9,531 bases of DNA from Clostridia bacterium (GTDB taxonomy: Bacteria; Bacillota; Clostridia; Saccharofermentanales; Saccharofermentanaceae): positions 1 through 9,531 of the forward strand of contig JADGQQ010000011.1 of the NCBI GenBank assembly GCA_017881645.1. The letters are read 5' to 3'. This document shows, one piece after another, positions 6,131 through 9,531 of the stretch. Below the pieces are notes generated by a model. It saw only the letters and a list, made by a program, of their open reading frames with translations. It did no database searches and had not been told where the DNA came from. A program made the position numbers and the translations under genes. Positions within the stretch are counted from its first letter, which is position 1. Each line of letters begins with the position of its first letter.

Positions 6131-7237
6131 TCAGCGGCGAAGCGGCAGCACAAGATAGGAGAAGTCCTCACCTTCGGTCGGCTTAAGAACGCAGGGGCCG
6201 TTGCTGCCGTTGAAAATGATGGAAATCTCTTCTTTATCAATCGCACGCAGCGCATCGATGAAGTAACGGGGATTGAAATCAATATCAATTCGCTCACCGG
6301 TGATATTCACCGGAATTTCTTCACGTAAAGTGCCCAGTTCCGTGCTTGCGCTGATAACAAGGGTCTCATCGTCCGGCATGGCCAGCTGAACAGGACATCT
6401 TCTGTCCTCGGAAATAATAATCAGTGACGCCCTCTCCATTGCTTCCAGCATAGCGACAGGAGAGACGAGAAGGGTCGTATTCGATGTTTTCGGAAGGATA
6501 GCACGATAGTTCATGTATTCACCCTGAATCAGGCGGGAAACGACACGTACCTTACCTGTATCAAATAAAATATGATTGGCGGAAGAGTATACGACGAGTT
6601 CTGTATCCTTGCCTCCCAGAATACGTCCGACTTCATGGAGCGCCTTACCGGGAATTATGAACTTCATGACCGGAAGATTCTCTCCAAGCAGCTGTTTGCG
6701 CAGAGCAAGACGGAAACCGTCTATGGCAACCATCTCAATGGCAAACCCGTCGCAGGTAAAGAAACATCCGTTCAATGTGGGCCGGCTCTCATCCGTTGAT
6801 ACGGCAAAAATGGTCTGGCGAATCATATCCTTCAGAATATTCTGCGGAAGTGTTATCTTCTCCGCATCCGCAACTATCGGAATCTTTGGATAACCTTCGG
6901 CTGACATTCCTTTAATGGAAAAAACTGAGGATCCGCTCTCAATACTGATCTGCATCTGGCTGTTACTCTCAATAACCACCTGGTTGTCGGGAAGCTTCCT
7001 TACAATCTCTCCAAAAAGTCTGGAGTTGATGACAATGGATCCTCCTTCAGTCACATCGGACTCTACCTGTGACTCAATACCTGTCTCCATATCATATCCT
7101 GTCAATTTCACGCCATCAGCTATCGACGACTCTATAAGAATACCGTCCAGAATAGGAAGTGTGGATCTCGTAGATACAGCTTTCTGCACAATTGAAATGG
7201 CTTCCATCAGACGGTCTCTGGAACATATAAATTTCAT
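6131..7237 (-). CDS. dnaN: DNA polymerase III beta subunit (sliding clamp)
   Basis: The 368-residue beta clamp, a ring-shaped dimer that tethers the replicative polymerase to DNA and recruits other clamp-binding enzymes. Recognisable family segments are STRSTLPILDGILIE (22-36), the second-domain FAVSTDESRPTLNG (144-157) with IDGFRLALR (172-180), SRLIQGEYMNYRAILP (234-249), and the C-terminal SYLVLPLRR, which contributes to the hydrophobic partner-binding pocket. Length is typical and three clamp domains are accounted for. The ATG at 7235-7237 follows TGGAGGT with 6-nt spacing, a strong ribosome-binding site. It is separated from dnaA by the oriC region and is followed by recF after 15 nt. Its own promoter may lie at 7274-7279. 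Confidence 0.97.
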   Translation of the reverse strand: MKFICSRDRLMEAISIVQKAVSTRSTLPILDGILIESSIADGVKLTGYDMETGIESQVESDVTEGGSIVINSRLFGEIVRKLPDNQVVIESNSQMQISIESGSSVFSIKGMSAEGYPKIPIVADAEKITLPQNILKDMIRQTIFAVSTDESRPTLNGCFFTCDGFAIEMVAIDGFRLALRKQLLGENLPVMKFIIPGKALHEVGRILGGKDTELVVYSSANHILFDTGKVRVVSRLIQGEYMNYRAILPKTSNTTLLVSPVAMLEAMERASLIIISEDRRCPVQLAMPDDETLVISASTELGTLREEIPVNITGERIDIDFNPRYFIDALRAIDKEEISIIFNGSNGPCVLKPTEGEDFSYLVLPLRR

Positions 7238-7273
7238 TGGAATACCTCCATATAGCGATTCTATAATAACTCC

Positions 7274-7279
7274 ATTATA
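7274..7279 (-). promoter_or_regulatory. Candidate -10 element of a dnaN promoter
   Basis: A perfect minus-strand TATAAT lies 36 nt before the dnaN ATG, giving a plausible leader of about 30 nt. A TTGACT (7290-7295) lies only 10 bp upstream, too close to be its -35 partner, and no good hexamer sits at 16-18 bp. The A+T-rich surroundings raise the chance of a fortuitous match. Confidence 0.38.
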
Positions 7280-7408
7280 CAGAAAAACCAGTCAAAAATC
7301 TGCATAATTTCAGTAAAAAATATAATTTAAATAAGAGAAACACAGAAAAAGAGGAAGTACTTTTTGTAACACAATTGAAATATAAAAACAATAAATTTGA
7401 CATTTGAC

Positions 7409-7417
7409 TTTTCCACA
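7409..7417 (+). promoter_or_regulatory. DnaA-box-like site (8/9)
   Basis: TTTTCCACA differs from TTATCCACA at one position. It is isolated within the A+T-rich tract, about 160 bp from the main cluster. Confidence 0.45.
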
Positions 7418-7579
7418 ACTTTTTAAATTCTCAAAAAATGAATGAAACCTATTTGATAAAATAAAAGTCCGGCGTCTACCTAAATAAAGATGAAATCTCC
7501 GCCCTCTTATTATGGTGTGTGAGTCACGTGGAAAACCCTGAAAAGCGCTGCAGCATATATGTTTTGGCTGTTCATAAAG

Positions 7580-7588
7580 AGTGGATAA
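7580..7588 (-). promoter_or_regulatory. DnaA box (8/9)
   Basis: The minus strand reads TTATCCACT, one mismatch at the last base. It is the outermost box on the A+T-rich side of the cluster and is followed in tandem, 12 bp away, by the weaker site at 7592. Confidence 0.7.
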
Positions 7589-7591
7589 TCA

Positions 7592-7600
7592 GGTGGACAA
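7592..7600 (-). promoter_or_regulatory. Weak DnaA-box-like site (7/9)
   Basis: The minus strand reads TTGTCCACC. It is in the same orientation as the 7580 box at a 12-bp repeat distance, which supports it as a low-affinity tandem site. Confidence 0.45.
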
Positions 7601-7634
7601 AAGAGGGGTTATCCGACATCTGTACACAGCGGTT

Positions 7635-7643
7635 TTGTCCACT
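7635..7643 (+). promoter_or_regulatory. Weak DnaA-box-like site (7/9)
   Basis: TTGTCCACT on the plus strand, tandem with the 7647 site at a 12-bp distance. The pair mirrors the minus-strand pair at 7580 and 7592. Confidence 0.45.
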
Positions 7644-7646
7644 GTT

Positions 7647-7655
7647 TCATCCACA
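7647..7655 (+). promoter_or_regulatory. DnaA box (8/9)
   Basis: TCATCCACA on the plus strand, one mismatch at position 2 of the consensus, in tandem with the 7635 site. Confidence 0.6.
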
Positions 7656-7671
7656 GGAAATCCCCGCTTTT

Positions 7672-7680
7672 TTATCCACA
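7672..7680 (+). promoter_or_regulatory. Perfect DnaA box
   Basis: TTATCCACA is an exact match to the consensus high-affinity DnaA box. It faces the opposed box at 7695-7703. Confidence 0.88.
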
Positions 7681-7694
7681 TAGGCACAAAAAAA

Positions 7695-7703
7695 AGTGGA
7701 TAA
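7695..7703 (-). promoter_or_regulatory. DnaA box beside the dnaA stop codon (8/9)
   Basis: The minus strand reads TTATCCACT, one mismatch at the last base. It lies only 3 bp beyond the dnaA stop codon and is head-to-head with the perfect box at 7672. Confidence 0.7.
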
Positions 7704-7706
7704 TTG

Positions 7707-9071
7707 TCAGGCAGAGAGACGTTTTTTGATTTCTTCGATGTCATGGGAGAGGGAAGAGTTTACGGAGTTGAGATCGGAGGATACTTTGTTGCAGGCGTGC
7801 ATGACCGTAGTGTGGTCTTTACCGCCGAATTCTTCACCGATCTTCGGGAATGTCATATTCAGTACAAACCGGCACAGGTACATGGCTACTTGTCTGGGCA
7901 GCGTAATGTCCATACTGCGCCGGTTGGATAAAATCTCATTTACGGAAACGTTATAAAAACGGGCGACGACTTCCATCATCATCTGCGCTGTAATCTGACG
8001 GCTCGGACGAGGCTGAATAATATCTTTCAAGGCGGCGGAGGCGACCTCGAGATCGATTGAGCCCGCAAGAAGACTATAGGCCAGTACCGTATTGAAGGCA
8101 CCGTCGAGTTCGCGGATATTGGTCGCAATGTTCGCGGATATGTAATCGAAAACATCCTCCGGAACGTTGACATTGTTCTGCTGTGCGCGCCGCTTAAGGA
8201 TGGCAACCCGCGTCTCGTAATCCGGCGGCTGAATATCTACAATCAGTCCGGAAGAGAAACGGGTACGAAGGCGTTCTTCGAGGGACGCCAGGCTCTGCGG
8301 AGGCTTGTCACAGGTCATGACAATGTGTTTGCCGGATTCATGAAGTGCGTTGAACGTGTGGAAGAACTCAATCTGCATCTGTTCTTTGCCTTCGATGAAT
8401 TGAATATCGTCAATCAGAAGCAGGTCGGCGCTGCGGTATTTTTCGCGAAATTCGTCATACGATATTTCTTTGATGGCGGAAATAAATTCATTCACAAACT
8501 GTTCGCACTGTACGTAGACAACTTTCTTTTCGGGGTGTTTACGCGTGACAAAATTGCCGATGGAGTGCATGAGATGGGTCTTGCCCAGACCGGATCCTCC
8601 ATACAGAAATAAAGGGTTGTAGTTGCGTCCGCCCAGCTTCTCGGCGACGGCTACACATGCGGCATGAGCAAACCGGTTCCCGGAACCGACCACAAAAGCG
8701 TCAAAAGTATACTGAGGATTGAGCTGTGCGGCGGTTCTTCGTATTTCGTCCGGTGATACGGAAACTGCTGCGGACGAGTTCGGTGAGGTGCTTCTGCGAA
8801 GAGCCTCCATGATTTCCTGTGAGCCCGTGACGGCGATCTGCACGTCATAAGTGCGCGAACATACGCTGGCAAAAGAATGCGTGATCAGATTCTGCCACTG
8901 AATGACATAGGTATAGGAAAATGCGTCGGGAACGGAAAGAATGAAGACCTTATCATCAGCATAAACAGGGACCATAGGCAATATCCATGTTTTCAGACTG
9001 ACTTCTGAAATTTCTCCGGCAAGGAGGTCCGTGACCTTCCTCCAGATTCCTTTCATCTCGTAATCCTGCAT
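7707..9071 (-). CDS. dnaA: Chromosomal replication initiator DnaA
   Basis: The AAA+ initiator that binds DnaA boxes, melts oriC and recruits helicase. From the ATG at 9069-9071 it has 454 residues. Domain I (about 1-85) includes LKTWILPM. A short variable linker follows. Domain III has Walker A GGSGLGKTH (158-166), Walker B LLIDDIQF (218-225) and an RLRTRF segment (267-272). Domain IV has the DNA-contacting SNRRSMDITLPRQVAMYL and signature GKDHTTVMHA (417-426). The Arg matching E. coli Arg399 is present; the position of Arg401 is Met. The frame opens at a GTG (9080), but its AGGA is only 2 nt away. ATG 9071 has AGGA at 11 nt and ATG 9056 has AGGA at 7 nt, so the start could be either. DnaA boxes just downstream support its role. 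Confidence 0.96.
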   Translation of the reverse strand: MQDYEMKGIWRKVTDLLAGEISEVSLKTWILPMVPVYADDKVFILSVPDAFSYTYVIQWQNLITHSFASVCSRTYDVQIAVTGSQEIMEALRRSTSPNSSAAVSVSPDEIRRTAAQLNPQYTFDAFVVGSGNRFAHAACVAVAEKLGGRNYNPLFLYGGSGLGKTHLMHSIGNFVTRKHPEKKVVYVQCEQFVNEFISAIKEISYDEFREKYRSADLLLIDDIQFIEGKEQMQIEFFHTFNALHESGKHIVMTCDKPPQSLASLEERLRTRFSSGLIVDIQPPDYETRVAILKRRAQQNNVNVPEDVFDYISANIATNIRELDGAFNTVLAYSLLAGSIDLEVASAALKDIIQPRPSRQITAQMMMEVVARFYNVSVNEILSNRRSMDITLPRQVAMYLCRFVLNMTFPKIGEEFGGKDHTTVMHACNKVSSDLNSVNSSLSHDIEEIKKRLSA

Positions 9072-9129
9072 ATAGCCCACTTTCCTGTTCGCACGCGCAG
9101 TACTGAAATAACAAAATTTTCAATGGAAA

Positions 9130-9147
9130 AGTATACCCATGATAGCA
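9130..9147 (-). promoter_or_regulatory. Candidate dnaA promoter elements
   Basis: On the minus strand there are two overlapping possibilities: an extended -10 TGCTATCAT (9139-9147) and a -10 TATACT (9130-9135). Neither has a strong -35; TTAAGC (9154-9159) sits 18 bp from the second. Both would start 50-70 nt before the dnaA ATG. No DnaA box was seen here, so DnaA autoregulation through this region is not supported. Confidence 0.35.
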
Positions 9148-9148
9148 G

Positions 9149-9174
9149 AAAATGCTTAATAAAAAAAGCATTTT
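9149..9174. repeat. Inverted repeat between divergent promoters
   Basis: AAAATGCTT (9149-9157) and AAGCATTTT (9166-9174) are perfect 9-bp inverted arms with an 8-nt A+T spacer. They lie between the dnaA candidate promoter and the plus-strand extended -10. Possible roles are a regulator-binding site shared by both promoters or a cruciform; no gene ends here that it would terminate. Confidence 0.4.
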
Positions 9175-9187
9175 GCGTTTTGTTTTT

Positions 9188-9196
9188 TGGTATAAT
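9188..9196 (+). promoter_or_regulatory. Extended -10 promoter for the divergent gene
   Basis: TGGTATAAT is a perfect extended -10 element on the plus strand, about 50 bp before the ATG at 9248. No good -35 is seen at 16-18 bp, where the arm of the inverted repeat lies. Transcription would start near 9203. Confidence 0.5.
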
Positions 9197-9247
9197 TATG
9201 AAGCTGATGATTTATGCGCAGAAAAACATTCCGACGAGGCAGATTTC

Positions 9248-9531
9248 ATGAAAAAACGTTCCGCCCTTCAAAACACTCCTGTTTCCCCGAACAGAAAAGC
9301 AAAAAGGAAATTTACAAGATGCGACAAATGGCTGCTTTTGGCTGCGATTTTGTTGTTTATCTGCGCGCTCGCCGTATTCGCCTGGCGGCCGGTCGAGAAT
9401 TATTTTCGCGAGCAAAAAACAGCGACTTTAATAAAAGGAATTGAAAAGGGCAACCCGACCATCGTGGTGGACCGGTATGCCTGGGCAATCCCCGGAGAAG
9501 GATATGAGACGATACCGGCAACTTCCGCGGA
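9248..9531 (+). CDS. Membrane-anchored protein, N-terminal part, possibly sortase-like
   Basis: The first 94 codons of a gene that continues past the right edge. The start ATG follows GAGG (9236-9239) with 8-nt spacing. Residues 1-27 are strongly basic (MKKRS...RKAKRKFTR), residues 28-46 are a hydrophobic membrane span (WLLLAAILLFICALAVFAW), and the rest (RPVENYFREQKTAT...) would be outside the cell. A basic tail, one span, then an N-Y-F/Y-x-E-x-Q-like stretch and a VVDxxAWxIPGE segment resemble the N-terminus of some class B/D sortases, but the catalytic His, Cys and Arg would lie beyond the window. It could equally be another exported anchored protein. It is divergent from dnaA, at a place where rpmH often stands in this phylum. 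Confidence 0.75.
   Translation, partial: MKKRSALQNTPVSPNRKAKRKFTRCDKWLLLAAILLFICALAVFAWRPVENYFREQKTATLIKGIEKGNPTIVVDRYAWAIPGEGYETIPATSA

Larger units (their letters stand above)
7251..7480. other. A+T-rich tract, likely DNA unwinding element
   Basis: Dominated by A and T runs: 7301-7400 contains 20 G/C out of 100 by direct count. It lies on the dnaN side of the DnaA-box cluster with one isolated box-like 9-mer inside it. By analogy with other Bacillota origins this is where DnaA would melt the duplex. The exact unwinding site and any DnaA-trio motif could not be fixed by eye. Confidence 0.6.
7238..7706. other. Probable chromosomal replication origin (oriC)
   Basis: A 469-bp non-coding region between dnaA and dnaN. 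The half next to dnaA (7580-7703) holds a cluster of DnaA-box-like 9-mers, including one perfect TTATCCACA. The half next to dnaN is very A+T-rich (only 20 G or C in 7301-7400) and is the likely unwinding zone. A box cluster beside an A+T-rich tract in the dnaA-dnaN gap is the classic Bacillota origin layout. The 9072-9247 region upstream of dnaA has no clear boxes, so this origin looks single-part, not split around dnaA. Confidence 0.88.

Noticed and set aside
7609..7617. TTATCCGAC as a further DnaA box in oriC
   Set aside because: It matches only 6 of 9 positions and lacks the CACA end needed for recognition.
9072..9080. GTG start for dnaA at 9080
   Set aside because: Its AGGA lies only 2 nt upstream, too close for a normal start; two ATGs follow within 25 bases with better spacing.
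9149..9181. Hairpin followed by T-rich sequence as a plus-strand terminator
   Set aside because: No plus-strand gene ends upstream, the stem is nearly all A-T, and the region lies between divergent starts.

Overview
The window looks like the chromosomal replication origin of a Bacillota (Firmicutes) bacterium, probably a clostridial lineage. Three things support this. The gene set is dnaA, dnaN, recF, a RemB/DUF370 gene and gyrB. The Soj/Spo0J-type parA and parB are present with centromere sites of the form TGTTTCACGTGAAACA. GyrB has the Gram-positive architecture and a clostridial-looking TOPRIM segment (LPLWGKMLNVEKAR). This placement rests on motif recognition, not on a database search.

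All seven complete genes lie on the minus strand, so the transcription order runs from right to left. The right edge (9248-9531) carries the start of one plus-strand gene for a membrane-anchored protein, possibly sortase-like. It diverges from dnaA across a 176-bp region that holds candidate promoters for both directions. dnaA (7707-9071) is followed by a 469-bp non-coding region (7238-7706), the likely oriC. This region has a DnaA-box cluster next to dnaA and a very A+T-rich tract next to dnaN. Then come dnaN (6131-7237), recF (4775-6115), remB (4419-4694) and gyrB (2224-4317), ended by a strong hairpin terminator (2157-2190). The next 323 bp up to parA hold three perfect parS palindromes. 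parA (1136-1900) and parB (184-1068) follow, closed by a strong terminator at 59-99. A ribosome-binding-site-like sequence and ATG at the extreme left edge hint at another minus-strand gene running off the window.

Functionally this is an origin control module. DnaA opens oriC, DnaN is the sliding clamp, RecF acts in gap repair, GyrB is the ATPase subunit of gyrase, and ParA/ParB with parS segregate and organise the origin. I see no unknown multi-gene system. What is unusual is the layout: parABS sits directly behind gyrB, no gyrA follows, and no S4-domain gene lies between dnaN and recF. The rpmH-rnpA-yidC-mnmEG block that often neighbours this cluster is also missing from the window. Two proteins carry extra segments: an acidic N-terminal tail on GyrB and an insertion in RecF.

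Several starts were set inside the longest open frames on ribosome-binding-site and family evidence (gyrB at 4317, remB at 4694, dnaA at 9071). No tRNA, rRNA, CRISPR array or insertion sequence was seen.
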